A stretch of 64,000 bases of DNA from Anaspis maculata (taxonomy: Eukaryota; Arthropoda; Insecta; Coleoptera; Scraptiidae): contig OX421962.1 in the NCBI GenBank assembly GCA_949128115.1, forward strand, positions 14,025,262 through 14,089,261, written 5' to 3'. How positions within the stretch are numbered: the first letter of the stretch is position 1; each line of letters opens with the position of its first letter. Both the position numbers and the translations under genes were made by a program. The notes below the pieces were generated by a model, which ran no database searches, was not told the origin of the DNA, and saw only the letters and a program-made list of their open reading frames with translations. Positions 1-11,030 of the stretch are shown here, one piece after another.

Positions 1-393
1 GGAAATGTTCGAGACAGGAAGTCAAGAAAAATGCATGAAATAGGGTACTTCATGAAGCTAGAGCGCTGGGATTAGGGGGGACACGACGGCCAATGGAAGT
101 TTGCAAGAGATACATTGACCAGAATGTGGAAAGGTTGAGGGCAAAAAAAATGCGAGAAAAATTGGCATGAGTGGAGGTCATTTCAGCGAAAATAATGCGT
201 TATAGAGAAGGAGACTCCAATTCTCGATGGGTTTAATCTATCAGAGGCTGTCCGGTATAGGAGATAGTTTCTCCGAAGCCCAGGAAAGGATAACTAGACC
301 GCTAGAGACCGGCAATTTGAAGGGAAACCGTGATGCCCGCATGGAGAAATCGCACCTATGAAAGTGGGGATGACAAGAATAACTTCACACGGT
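1..393. other. Unassigned flank
   Basis: I see no gene here. The sequence is not visibly repetitive and ends where the tandem arm of the first foldback-like element begins. Confidence 0.4.
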
Positions 394-592
394 AGGGCAA
401 GCGTCCCTCGCAAAATGTCCCCGGAAAAAATGTTCCCCACAATACGTCCCGTGGGAATTACGTCTCCGGAAGAAAAAAAAACACCCCAAGGAAAAGACGT
501 CCCAGGAAAAATACATCCCCAAGGAAAATACGTCCTCGGAAAAAAAGTTCTCCGGAAGAAACGTCCCTGGAAAACTACGTCTTCCTTCTGGA
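394..592. repeat. Left tandem arm of FB-2
   Basis: Degenerate repeats of about 15-18 bp, such as GGAAAATACGTCC and GGGAATTACGTC. They align with the GGACAATTCGTCCCGC unit of the element at 59779-63251, which suggests diverged versions of the same terminal repeat. Confidence 0.65.
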
Positions 593-689
593 TTACCCTG
601 GATATTCACTCTGATGAGCTTCTTTGTGTCGTCATATTACTTCCGAAACTCCATCAGTGGAGACTGTCTCTTGTATCCTTTATGCGTGT

Positions 690-1846
690 GCTCAAAAGGG
701 CTTCAAACGATATCGAAACACAAGGAGGCCCAGTGAAGTTTCATAGCTTGATATAACATGAAGGCAAAAGAGGGCTTACTGGTACATTGAAAGCCAATGA
801 AAGGCTAACCTCGGGTTCCACCAAACTTTTATCAACGCGATAACTTTATCACTCTGATAGTAACTAAGCAGCTGGCCATCCTATTGGCTGGTGCATAGCA
901 ACTATCAGCGTGATAGATTTAATCTGCTCTTAAAATTTTGGTGGAACCCAAGGTAAGTGAGCTAATTAGAACTCCATACTATACTTGAGGATACAAGGGG
1001 TCCGATAGGGCTCCGAGTATCACATTAAGGCACAAAGTGCTTACCTCGGTGATTACTCATGCTCCGGAAGTCTCGTAAAGATGCAAGGAGGCTCAGCAGA
1101 GCTTCAAAAGACGTTGAAGAAACAAGGGGGCCAAATGGAACCATGTGTAACACAAGAAGGCATCAGAAAAGAGTTCACTGGAAATTTGAGAGTCTTTAAA
1201 AAGCACACGGGGGCTAATAAGAGCTCCAAACTACACTTGCGTACACATGGGGGCCCAATAGGGCTCTGTATGTCTCATAAAGACACAAGGGATTCACACT
1301 AAGGTTTCCAAGTCTGGGGGGTTACTGGAACTCTGAATGGCACGAAAAAACACAGGAGCTCATTAGGGCTCCAAACGACACATGTGGACACAAGGAGGCC
1401 CAATAGAGATCCAAATGCTACGGAAAAATGCAAGGCAGTAAGACCTCAAACAATACTGAAGACACAAGGGGGCCCATTGGAGCTTCACATAACAATGAAG
1501 GACAAAAAGGGGGCTCACTGGTACTCTGGAAGCCAATAAAAACATAAGTAGGCCAATTAGGCTCCATCTCGGGCTCTGAACTACACTTTAGGACAAAAGA
1601 AGGCCCGATAGGGCTCCGAACATCACATCAAGACACAAGGGGCTCACTTATGCTCCGAAAGTCTCGGAAAGATGTAAAGGGGTTCAGCAGGGCTTCAAAA
1701 GACATTGAAGAAATAAGGGGGCCCAATGGAGTTCTGGATAACAAGTAGGCAACAGGGGGCGCACTGGAATTCTGATAGCCATGAAAAAACACAAGGGGGC
1801 TAACAAGGGTTCCGAACTACACTTCAGACACAAGAGGCCCGATATA
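690..1846. repeat. GGGGGCTC-type core array, left part
   Basis: Degenerate monomers of about 40 bp built around ACAAGGGGGCTCAC and AGGGCTCC. Markers such as TTGAAGAAACAAGGGGGCCC recur here (near 1120 and 1705) and in the 60-63 kb array. Long reading frames here are a by-product of the repeat and are not genes. Confidence 0.7.
813..950. mobile_element. Small inverted-repeat element (MITE)
   Basis: Terminal inverted repeats GGGTTCCACCAAA and TTTGGTGGAACCC flank about 110 bp containing further short inverted repeats. It sits inside the GGGGGCTC array. No clear target duplication was seen. Confidence 0.6.
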
Positions 1847-2369
1847 AAGTGCTCAACAAAATAAGTGTCGCAACAGAAATTTTCCCCCAAATTTGAGTCA
1901 ACATAACTTTTGATTGTCACAGACGATTTCAATTCGGTTTTCAGTCCTCGATTGCCTAATCTTTTGGCTATCTACCGTATTCAAAGATCACCTGAAAAGC
2001 TGCACATAAAGTTTCTACAGGGTGGTAAATAAAGCAGATCATAATTGTTGAAATTTTAATGAACCCCCGTTTGAGCTAAAAAAATTTTTGTCAACAACCG
2101 ATAACAAAATAATGGAGAATGATGACTTACCTCGGAACGGTTTTCGAATTTCCCGGATTAGAAGTGAAATAGCCAAGATACGATTTTTTTGCTGGGAATG
2201 ATGCTTTTCATCTCTTCTTCTTCATGAAAAATCAACGGCCTCTCGATGTGAGAGCATATCTCTTAGCAGGCTTGCTCATTAGACGATTCTAAGCAATTTG
2301 TTGTCTAGCGCACCCCCTATTTTGTCTTTTGGGGCTGAAATTGGGTATATTTTTTGATGAATTCGTCAC

Positions 2370-2935
2370 CAATTTCACAACCTAGGCTTGTTTGATATCA
2401 ATTCTTTTGATTAAGGCTCGCTAGACAAGATCATCTTGATAAAAATAGTCTTCTGTCTGTCTGACTGTCTGTTTGTCTGTCTGTCGGTCTGTCCGTCTGT
2501 CTGTCTGTAATATGTTACGATATGCTCCAATTTCACAACCTAGGCTTGTTTGATATCAATTCTTTTGATTAAGACTCGCTGAACAAGATTATCTTGATGA
2601 AAACAGTCTTCCGTCTGTCTGTCTGTCTGTCTGTCTGTAATATGTTACGATATGCTCCAATTTTACAACCTAGGCTTGCTTGATATCAATTCTTTTGATT
2701 AAGGCCCGCTGAACAAGATTATCTTGATAAAAACAGTCTGCTGTCTGTCTGTCTGTCTGTCTGTCTGTAATATGTTTCATGGATGTAATATGCTCCAATT
2801 TTACAACCTAGGCTTATTTGATATCAATTCTTTTGATTAAGGCTCGCTGAACAAGCTTATCTTGATAAGAACAGTCTTCTGTCTGTCTGTCTGTAACATG
2901 TTACGATATGCTCCAATTTCACAACCTATAGTCGT
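2370..2935. repeat. Tandem duplications of a ~115-140 bp unit with TCTG microsatellite
   Basis: About four to five tandem copies of a unit containing CACAACCTAGGCTTGTTTGA, then ATCAATTCTTTTGATTAAGG and a run of TCTG. Single copies recur at about 4210-4340 and, inverted, at 5780-5960. The array expands the inner edge of the left inverted repeat of the Tc1-like element. Confidence 0.8.
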
Positions 2936-4204
2936 TGAGCCAGGATCCAGAAATCATGATTTTGGTTTCCACCCTGGGGACTTGACGTATCATACTTTTT
3001 TGGATTCCCCACAACACTAGCATGAAATAAAGCTATGAAACGTTTTCGTATCGAGTAGCTTAAGGCCGCCATCTTGAAAAGATGGTGCCGAAGGACCTGA
3101 AAAAAACCACTTTTCACCAATCCACTGTCCATCGCCGTCTCACCCACCGCAATGGAACCATATGACTTTATTGAAACCCTTGATAGCATTTTCTGCCACG
3201 CCAGTGCCATTCTTCGTGATTAAAAACAGATAGTTCCTTCGGCAAGCGTGGCAATTTTTCTTTGTTCGAAAATAATTTTTTTCTATTGCGGGAATATGAC
3301 AAAGTGACTTAGCTCAAGTTGTTTCCGGTCAGCTTCTTTCTCCTTGAGCTCATTCTGGTATCATAATTTTCATAACAGCATTTGTTGACAAGGTACACTG
3401 CAAGAAGTGTTGAATTTCCAACACCAAGTTCAAGAGTAATTTTATCATTGTTGCCATCGAGCAGAAACTTTAATTTTAACAGAAGTAGTTTTCTTGTACT
3501 GTCTTCTGGTTATACAGGCATGAATCGAATTTCGAAGACCACGTGGGAGTACCGAAAAATCAAGCATTTCCAGAGAGCGCGTTAATCTGCAAAGCCACAC
3601 CTAAACACCTGAAAAAGATCGTAACCAAAACTACGAAAATCAGAACAATAAGTAATCGAAACTGGTATGTCTGTCACTCATTGTTCTGATTTTTGTTGTG
3701 TTGGTTACGATTATTTTCAGGTGTTTAGGTGTAGCTTTGCAGATTTACGCGCTCTCTGAAAATACTTACTTTTTCGTTATTCCCACGTGGTTTTCAAGAT
3801 TCGATTCATGCCTATATGAACAGAAGACAGTACAAGCTAGCTATTTCTGTTAAAATTGAAGTTCCTGGTCAATGGCAACAATGATAAAATTACTGTTGTA
3901 TTTGGTGTTGGCAATTTAACAATTCTTGCAGTGTACTTTGTCAACAAATGCTGTTATGAAAATTTGAGACCAGAATGAGCTCAAGGAGAAATAAACTGAC
4001 CGGAAACAACTTGAGCTAAGTCAGTTTGGCATATTTCCGCACGAGAAACAAATAATTTTCAAATTAAGAAAAAATACACGTTTGCCGAAGGAACTATCTG
4101 TCTTTAATAGCTTTATTTCATGCTAGTGTTGTGGGGAATCCAAAAAAGTATGATACGTCAAGTCCCCAGGGTGGAAACCACTCGGGTCCTCTGGCTCAAC
4201 GACT
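2936..4204. mobile_element. Foldback element C, nearly spacerless hairpin
   Basis: The ends read TAGTCGTTGAGCCAG and its complement. The two arms pair almost to the centre near 3660, so the DNA is one long hairpin. The left arm is longer because the right arm lacks a segment around the 'GGTGCCGAAGGACC' motif. CTA stands on both sides, a possible 3-bp duplication. It carries no coding sequence and is related along its length to foldback D at 6553-7965. Confidence 0.8.
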
Positions 4205-4286
4205 ACTAGTGAACCCAGGCTGGTTTGATATCAGTTCTTTTGATCAAGGCTCACTTCACAAGATTATATATTGATAAAAATGATCT

Positions 4287-4288
<2 letters not shown>

Positions 4289-4331
<43 letters not shown>

Positions 4332-4332
4332 A
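4289..4332. repeat. (TCTG)n microsatellite
   Basis: Uninterrupted TCTG repeats of about 11 units. Confidence 0.9.
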
Positions 4333-4616
4333 ATTATGTTACGATAACTTCCGAACCAGTACATCGAATTTAACTGAAATTTAGTATAGACATGATTCAT
4401 AAAGGTTAAAATTCAAATTGATCCAGATACCCCACAATATCTTGAAAGGTCTCAAGAGACCGCACCATACCTACTTACTTATCAGTTCCTTTTCTTTTTC
4501 TCTCGCAAGATCAATTTTGAATACATGAACATTTCTTCTCATTTCTATCGAATTTAACACTTGGTATTTTTTGTCTCCAATTGTCGATCAAGGTAGGTAC
4601 TTGTGTGGTTGTTCTG

Positions 4617-5349
4617 GACTTGAAAAAATTAAGTGAGAACAGAAGAAGAGCGGCATGCCCTCTGCTGAAACCGCAGCATCGTGCTACTAGCCTAAGATGG
4701 GCACAAAACCATATTAGCACTGGGGAATAGCAGAGTGGAGTAGGTGCTTGTTTTCAGATGAAAGTAAGTTTAATTTGTGTAGGTCGGATGGACGGGTTCT
4801 GGTATGGCGACAGAGGAACGAAAGACTTCTGGAAGAACACATAGAGGCAAGGGTGGTTTTTGGAGGTGGAAGAGTGACTGTTTGGGGAGAAATGAGGACT
4901 GGAAGAATAAGTGATTTTGTGATACTGAGAGGAGAGAGTGGATGGTGGGAGGAGGAGGGAATGGTGGAAGATACAGGGATTTGTGTATAAAGGATATTGT
5001 GGTCCCCTTTGCTCAAAATGTTGGTGACAATTTCATGTTGGTCGACGACAACGTCCGACCTCATCGGGTTAGAATTGTCAACGAATTTTTAGGGGATCAC
5101 AATATTGAAAAAATAGATTTGCTACCCTTGTCTCCAGATATGAATCCTATCGAGCATGTATGGAGTAGGATAAAGTTGAAATTGAAAGAAAAGAAGGACA
5201 ATCGGACAATTTGAATGACTTAGCGATTGCAGTTCAGGAAAAATGAAAGGCTATTCCTCAGAATTTTCTGCGGGCTTTAGTGGAGAGCATATCGAGATAA
5301 GTAATGGCTCGGTCTGATCCAGGCAAGAGGAGGACCGACAAAATATTGA
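4617..5349 (+). pseudogene. Decayed Tc1-type DD34E transposase
   Basis: The product would cut and join transposon ends at TA sites in the nucleus. Only the catalytic part is left, in several frames. The first Asp lies in FSDESKFN (near 4760), the second in LVDDNVRPH (near 5046), and the Glu in NPIEHVW (near 5150). Thirty-four residues separate the second Asp from the Glu, the DD34E spacing of Tc1 transposases. The helix-turn-helix N-terminus is not recognisable, a stop and frame changes occur around 4725 and 4950-4990, and the last part shifts frame after 5210 before the family C-terminus GGPTKY at about 5329-5346. It is clearly homologous to the transposase at 20453-21490. It is inactive as it stands. 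Confidence 0.85.
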
Positions 5350-5859
5350 TTATTAAGGCATCTCAAACTAAAAATCATCAACTGGGAGAAAAATGTTACT
5401 TACCTAGTACCTACCTACAAACCTGGTAAGTTTAAGGTCCATCTTGCAAATGCTTGAAAAAAAACTGATAGCTAATTACGGGATGGTGCGCCCTCTAGTG
5501 CACCGACTTGAGCTAAGATCTCATCAACTTACTCGAAAATTCAAATTATGTCCGCATATGTACACTGACTAAGCTTTGGAAACACTTTTGAAAACTGTCA
5601 ATTTTTGAAGTCAAATTGCACACGTAATTGAATGTGATATGACAAAAAAAGTGTTCTCTTTCACAGTTCAAAAGATGTCTTCTTCAAATTTTGTGTGCAT
5701 GTCACCTTCTCAAATCCTTTTCATTCAGTCTTAATTTAACCTCCAAAATTGACAAGCTTGACAAGTGTTTCCAAACTTTCGATCGACACTGTACCTTCAT
5801 ATTCACCAAATTTCAGTTAAATTCGATGAACCGTTCGGGAGTTATATAAACAGATGACT
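5350..5859. other. Interior of Tc1-like copy A downstream of the transposase
   Basis: No gene. It is AT-rich DNA with another copy of the segment reading GAATTTAACTGAAATTT that also occurs near 4370, continuing into the right inverted repeat. Confidence 0.5.
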
Positions 5860-6552
5860 GACTGACAGACAGACAGAAGAATGTTTTCATCAAGATAATA
5901 TTGTTCAGCGAACCTCAATCAAAAGAATTGATACCAAACAAGCCTAGGTTGTGAAATTGGTGGCGAATTCACAAAAAAGTACGCCCTATTTCAGCCCCAA
6001 AAGACACAACAGGGGGTGCGCTAGACAACAAATTGCTCAGAATCGTCTAATGAGCAAGCCTGCTGAGAGATATGCTTTCACATCGAAAGGCCGTTGATTT
6101 TTCATGAAGGAGAAGAAATGAAAAGCATCATTCCCAGCAAAAAAATCGTATCTTGGCTATTTCACTTCTAATCCGAGAAATTCGGAAACCGTTCCGAGGT
6201 AAGTCATCATTCTCCATTATTTTGTTATCGGTTGTTGACAAAAAAAATTTAAGCTCAAACGGGGGTTCATTAAAATTTTAACAATTATGAACTGCTTCAT
6301 TTACCACCCTGTAGAAACTTTATGTGCAGCTTCTTAGGTGATCTTTGAACATGGTGAATAGCCAAAAGATTAGGCAATCGACCACTGAAAACCAAATTGA
6401 AATCGTCCGTGACAATCAAAAGTTATGTTGATTCAAATTTGGGGAAAAATTTCTGTTGCGACACTTATTTTGTTGAGCACTTTAGCTCCGAAAGCCATAG
6501 AAAAACTTTAAAGGAGGCCCAATTAAGCTATATATAGTCTAGGCAATGGGTA

Positions 6553-7965
6553 GGTTCTACCTTGCAAAAGGTCGCGGAAGAAAGGAGTCGAAAATTTGCC
6601 GTCTGGTACAGTTTAGTGTCCTGATCAACATACTGAGTTTTCGAATTCGGTAAGCCGCCGCTCGGTCCTCCACATTAAAAAGTTGGTGCCGAAGGACCCA
6701 AAAAGAGCCACTTTTCACTAATCTATTGTGCATCGCCGTTTGACTTACCGCAATGGAACCACATGACTGTAGTGAAGCCCTTGATAGCATTTACTGCCAC
6801 GTCAGTGCGATTCTTCGCGGTTAAAAAGAAATAATTCCCTTGGCAAACGTCTAGCTTTTCTTGATTTTGGAAAGATTTTTTTCTCATGCAGAAATATCAC
6901 AAACTGACCTAACTCAGGTTGATTTCGACCAGTTTCTTTCTTCTTGAGCTCGTCCTGGTCTCATAATTTTCTTAACAGCATTTGTTGACAAGGTGCATTG
7001 CAAGAAGTGTAAAATTGCCAACACCAAATCAACAGTCATTTTTTCATTATTGCCATCGATCAGGGATTTTAATTTGCACAGGAAATGATACCTTGGTCTG
7101 TTTTCTGCTTATACAGCATGGACCGAATCCTCAAATGCCCGTGGGAATATCGAAAAATAAATTCTTTTCAGAGTGCGCGTAAATCTGCAAAGCTGGCATC
7201 TGAACACCTGAAAATAGTCGTAACGAACACTACAAAACCCAAAACAATGAGTGACAGAAGAACCAGGTCAGGTTCCTTATTGTTCAAATTTATGTTGTGT
7301 TGGTGACTATTTTCAGGTGTTTAGATGCAGTTTCGCAGATTTACGCGCGCTCAAAAAAAATTGACTTTTTCGTACTCCCACGTGAATAACGAAACTCGAT
7401 CGCATGCTGAATAAACAGAAAACAGTCCAAGCTATCAATTCCAGTTAAAATTGAACTTCATGATCGATGGCAATAATGAAAAAATGACGTTGAATTTGGT
7501 GTTGGCAATTTAACATTTCTTGCAGTGCACCTTGTCAACAAATGATGTTATGTAAATTATGAGACCAGAACTAGCTCAGGAAGAAAGAAGCTGATCGAAA
7601 TTCACTTGAGTTAGGTCAGCTGGTCATATTTCCGCGTGAGAAAAAAATCTTTTCAAAATCAAGGAAAACTAGATGTTTTCCAAAGGAATTATTTGTCTTT
7701 AACCGCGAAGAATGGGACTGGCGTAGCAGCAAATGCATCAATAGTTTCAACAAAGTCATAGGGTTCCATTGCGGTAGGTGAGACGATGATAAACAGTGAA
7801 TTGGTAAAAATTGGTTCTTTTTAGGTCCTTCGGCACCATCTTTCCAATGTGGAGGAGCGAGCGGCGGCTTGCCGAATTCGAAAACTCAGTATGTTAATCA
7901 GGACACAAAACTGTACCAGACTGCAAATTTTCGAATCTCCGCGACCTTTTGCAAGGTGAACCCTA
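6553..7965. mobile_element. Foldback element D, nearly spacerless hairpin
   Basis: The ends read TAGGTTCTACCTTGCAAAAG and, inverted, a near match at about 7945-7965. Arms of about 690 bp pair around a centre near 7260. The arms share long stretches with foldback C, for example GGTGCCGAAGGACC and CCGCAATGGAACCA, so C and D are one family with different outer ends. No coding sequence. Confidence 0.8.
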
Positions 7966-7984
7966 TTTCAATGTATCGGTCGAC

Positions 7985-8436
7985 TGTACATGTACTAATA
8001 GTAGAAGAAGGCAAAGAGGGGTTACTGGAATTTTGATAGTCATGAAAAAAACATGATGGGGCTCATCGGGGCTCCAAATTATATCTACTTGAAAATACAC
8101 AGAGGACCAAATTTGGATCCGAATATCACATAAAGGCACAAGGGGCTTACTAGTGCTCGGAAAGCCTCGGAAAAGTGCGAAGGGGCTCAACAGAGCTTCG
8201 AACGGTATTGAAATCACAAAGGGGCTCAATGGAGCTCTGTGTAACAAAATAGCTTAAAATTGGACTTACCGGTTCCTATTCCGAAAGCCATAAAAAAACA
8301 TAATGGGACACAACAGGGTTCCAACTACACTTGAAGACACAATGGGGGCCCAACAGGGCTCTCAACATGACATGATGGCACACCGCTGCTTGCTGCTTCG
8401 ACAATCATGAAAAATGCAAGGGGACTCAACAGGAGT
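7985..8436. repeat. GGGGGCTC-type core array, right part
   Basis: The ~40-bp monomers of the left part resume here after the Tc1-like and foldback insertions and run up to the SINE. Confidence 0.7.
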
Positions 8437-8454
8437 TTAAATTATATTGAAGAC

Positions 8455-8650
8455 GGCCCGCTGGTCGAGTGGACTGCGTGTTCTCTTTGCAAGCTGAGCT
8501 CCCGGGTTCGATTCCCGGGCATATCAGGTCTGGGTGTTGTGCTGTATAAACTGATTTTTCACTTGTTATACTGAACATAAATAAATGCAGCAACTCCTAT
8601 GGCGTAGAAATGCCGATAAGGAGGAAAAGCAAACTTTAAAAAACTTTAAC
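8455..8650 (+). mobile_element. tRNA-derived SINE, copy 1
   Basis: This is a 196-bp short interspersed element. It has a polymerase III A-box-like TGGTCGAGTGG near its start and a B box GGTTCGATTCC about 45 bp later, followed by an unrelated body and an A-rich tail. It is flanked by a perfect 18-bp duplication, TTAAATTATATTGAAGAC, at 8437-8454 and 8651-8668. That fixes both borders and implies insertion by LINE machinery. A second copy lies near 36990-37180. It is not a functional tRNA, because the cloverleaf does not close. Confidence 0.9.
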
Positions 8651-8739
8651 TTAAATTATATTGAAGACAGAATGAAGACGATACTTTGGGGGACAATAGA
8701 CCCGTTATCGGGCGGGTCTGAAATTCTCTATATTTTTGC

Positions 8740-8905
8740 CTGGGACATTATTGGAGGGGATATCATTGGAGGGGATATTTTTGGCGGGGATATTTTTGGC
8801 CTGGGATTTTTTGTCGCGGGGGTATTTTTGGCTGGGATATTATTGCCGGGATATTTGTGGTTGGGATATTTTTGGCTGGGATATTTTTGGCTGGGATATT
8901 TTGTC
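8740..8905. repeat. Right tandem arm of FB-2
   Basis: Tandem units of about 15 bp (GGGATATTTTTGGCT and variants). The glycine-rich reading frame across it is an artefact of the repeat. Confidence 0.7.
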
Positions 8906-9008
8906 GCCGCACCGACTGAGATAAAAAAAAATTTCTTCTTTCTTCTTCTTACGCCGAAGTCAGAGACATCTATCTGAGGAATAAACGACCGAGAGTGAAT
9001 GGCATATG

Positions 9009-9470
9009 TCATACGTCAGAATTAGAACGGTGGCCAGGCAACCCTTCACTTTGACAAAAGCATCTTCGCAATCTTCGGATCAACACCGTAAGGCTCGCTT
9101 TTCTGGCGCATTTGTGAATCAGGGCAAAAAACTGAGGCACAAACCGCCAATACCATGATGCCATGCCGACGAAGCTCCACACCTCCTTGACATTTCTGGA
9201 CGATCGGATTTTCAAGATTGCATCCACTTTTTTAGGATCTACCGGCGAAAGACCCGCCGCATACAGACGGTCAAACGCTTCGACTAAGACACGTGAATTA
9301 GTATCAAAATCAGCCGAAATGACGAGGATGTCGTCCAAGTACACCAGTACGTGGAACTGAAAATCGACACCAAGTGCAGTATCGATGAGCCGCTGCCAAG
9401 TCGGGTGGTGAATTTGTCAGGTCGAACGACATCTTGCGGAATTGTGTTACGTTCAAATTTTTGCACGAGC
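9009..9470 (-). pseudogene. Ty3/gypsy reverse transcriptase fragment
   Basis: Read on the minus strand, this covers the C-terminal part of a gypsy-type RT domain. FRKMSFDLTNSP precedes the catalytic YLDD motif (YLDDILVI), and the segment that leads to the RNase H domain follows (VGMASWYWRFVP). The YLDD portion lies in a different frame from the upstream part, so at least one frameshift is present. No LTRs were recognised around it. It is a dead fragment, opposite in orientation to the gypsy remnant at 10.6-14.9 kb. Confidence 0.8.
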
Positions 9471-10560
9471 GAATCTTCGCTGCTGTGCGCCCACCAGCGG
9501 CTTCGTGTGCCAATGTCTGGTGACATCTAGGGAATTTGGTACTGCCACCATCCGTCCCACGTGCGACAGCCCATGCTCGCTTTTTCAATTTAGTTTTTGC
9601 CGACCGTGAGTGCGAGCCTATATAAGTGGTTTCAAGCGAAAAACTTGTTCTTTTCTATAACCAAAGTCGTAGTGATGACGTCGCTTGAGTAGAAAAGGCC
9701 GCTGGCCGCCTTGGCTCATCTTCTACAAAGGTGAAGAAGAGCTGCGATGTGCTGCGGAATAGCGCAATACGGTTAATTCCTTTTTATCAGGGGCCCACAG
9801 CCCACCGATGGCCATCGTCGAGTTTTCCGCAGTTTTCCTGCACATTGGGCCGGTAGCATCCGCTAAATATCACCGCTTTCCGCTAGATTCTGCCGCCAAG
9901 GGCATCGCCGCACCTTCTTCCACGGCCACCGCTGATCTCCGCATTTTCCACGGACACCGTTGATCCTCACAATCGATGGCCTCTCCCCAATCTCCGCGAC
10001 CGCCCGGTTTGCCCATGAGTTCGGCCCCGCGGGCCATGAGCTGCGCTCGCCGCCGGAATACGCCGCCAGCTGCATCGTCCACAAAGAGTCAAAGTTCAGT
10101 GGGCTTTTATGTATCGATTGGCTAAAACCCGCCGTGTCAGCGTAAACTGGTGGCTAGTGGACTCTGTGCCAATCTAGGGGAATATAAGAATAGGGAGGAA
10201 GTATGACCCAGCTTGTGGGCGGGGGAAATGGAGTCGGGAGACGTAAAGGATGAGGTAACAACTACGTCCAAAAATTGCATCTAGTGCCAAGGGTCTTTTG
10301 ACTTTTGTAATTTGAATTGACATTATTGAAATAATTTGAAACTATTTAAGGTTAGTGAGATTGTTATCTACGCCACTGGTGAGGTGCCCGCCTGCCATAT
10401 GTCAGCCTGTCAAACGGCACGCCACCTATGAAACGACAGCGGAAGTACTCCTCGGCGGATGACAATGGATGACAAATGACAGTGAATTTTTGACACCTTA
10501 ATTATTATTAGCGCGGTTAGTTTTAGCCTGTTTTTTTATACAAGTCGCAGAGTGGAGCGT
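9471..10560. other. No recognisable gene; partly GC-rich
   Basis: About 1.1 kb without a supportable gene. 9780-10090 is more GC-rich than its surroundings. A TATAAG box-like site is at about 9620. The end may include the 5' LTR of the following gypsy element, but I could not define LTR borders. Confidence 0.35.
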
Positions 10561-10742
10561 GGTTGATTTTTGATTTTGTCTTTATTTTTGCACAACGCCC
10601 CATTGGGGTTATCATCAGAAGTGGGATCTAAATCCAAAGCTCACATCTACTTTTTATTGCAGGTTGCGCTGAGCAGAGGTCTGGTCGGGCGGCCCCGGAG
10701 GCGAAGGCCGATTTGTCTTTACATTCCCTGGGCCTCAACAAA

Positions 10743-11030
10743 ATGGCGTCGAATGATGGTGGTTCAGCTGCATCCAAAAATACTACGCTGAATAGCATTG
10801 AGTCAGCAATGCTCCGTTTAATCGATACACGAGCCCGAGGAGCCCCTGCTGCAAGTAGCGTCCAGCATCAGTCGATGTACACAACACCAACTCCTAGACG
10901 TGATATCTCGTTGCCTACCTTTGACCCGGAGCATGACGACTCGGTGCCTGAACTCTACACGACAGGAGGGTAAGGACTTGAGTGACAATAAGCTAGTTTG
11001 CACTTTCTGCCATAAAAACGGTCACCTTGA
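10743..11030 (+). pseudogene. gypsy-1 gag fragment
   Basis: A gag-like start (MASNDGGSA, in frame from 10743) reaches the motif ISLPTFDPEH near 10905. The frame then stops at about 10973, and the downstream nucleocapsid part lies in another frame. Most of the capsid region seems deleted, because only about 30 codons separate the start motif from the zinc knuckle. Confidence 0.6.

Larger units (their letters stand above)
1847..6482 (+). mobile_element. Tc1-like transposon with ~0.6 kb terminal inverted repeats (copy A)
   Basis: The ends read AAGTGCTCAACAAAATAAG and its complement, flanked by TA on both sides (1845-1846 and 6483-6484), the duplication used by Tc1/mariner elements. The inverted repeats run about 620 bp (about 1847-2470 and 5860-6482). 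Inside is a decayed DD34E transposase (about 4617-5349, plus strand). A foldback (about 2936-4204) and tandem duplications of a TCTG-rich segment enlarge it; without the foldback it is about 3.4 kb, close to the 3.47 kb of the related copy at 18999-22469. It is inserted in the core array of FB-2. Confidence 0.85.
394..8915. mobile_element. Foldback-like element with tandem-repeat ends (FB-2), heavily invaded
   Basis: Both ends are short tandem arrays in opposite orientation. The left arm (about 394-592) repeats a unit near GGAAAAATACGTCCC. The right arm (about 8740-8905) repeats GGGATATTTTTGGCT, whose complement resembles the left unit. Between them lies a GGGGGCTC-rich array (about 690-1846 and 7985-8436) that matches the core of the cleaner element at 59779-63251. 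The interior is split by a Tc1-like transposon, a foldback, a small MITE and a SINE. I could not find a target-site duplication, so the outer borders are approximate. No coding capacity belongs to the element itself. The family resembles Drosophila Foldback elements in architecture; that assignment is inference. Confidence 0.6.

Noticed and set aside
8455..8530. Possible tRNA gene (A and B boxes present)
   Set aside because: No closed acceptor stem or anticodon arm, and an 18-bp duplication shows it is the head of a SINE.
394..8915. A target-site duplication for FB-2
   Set aside because: I compared the flanks of both arms and saw no convincing direct repeat, so borders are left approximate.
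8585..8977. Glycine-rich reading frame across GGGATATTTTTGGCT repeats
   Set aside because: It only translates the tandem arm of FB-2; the other frames and strand are equally open.
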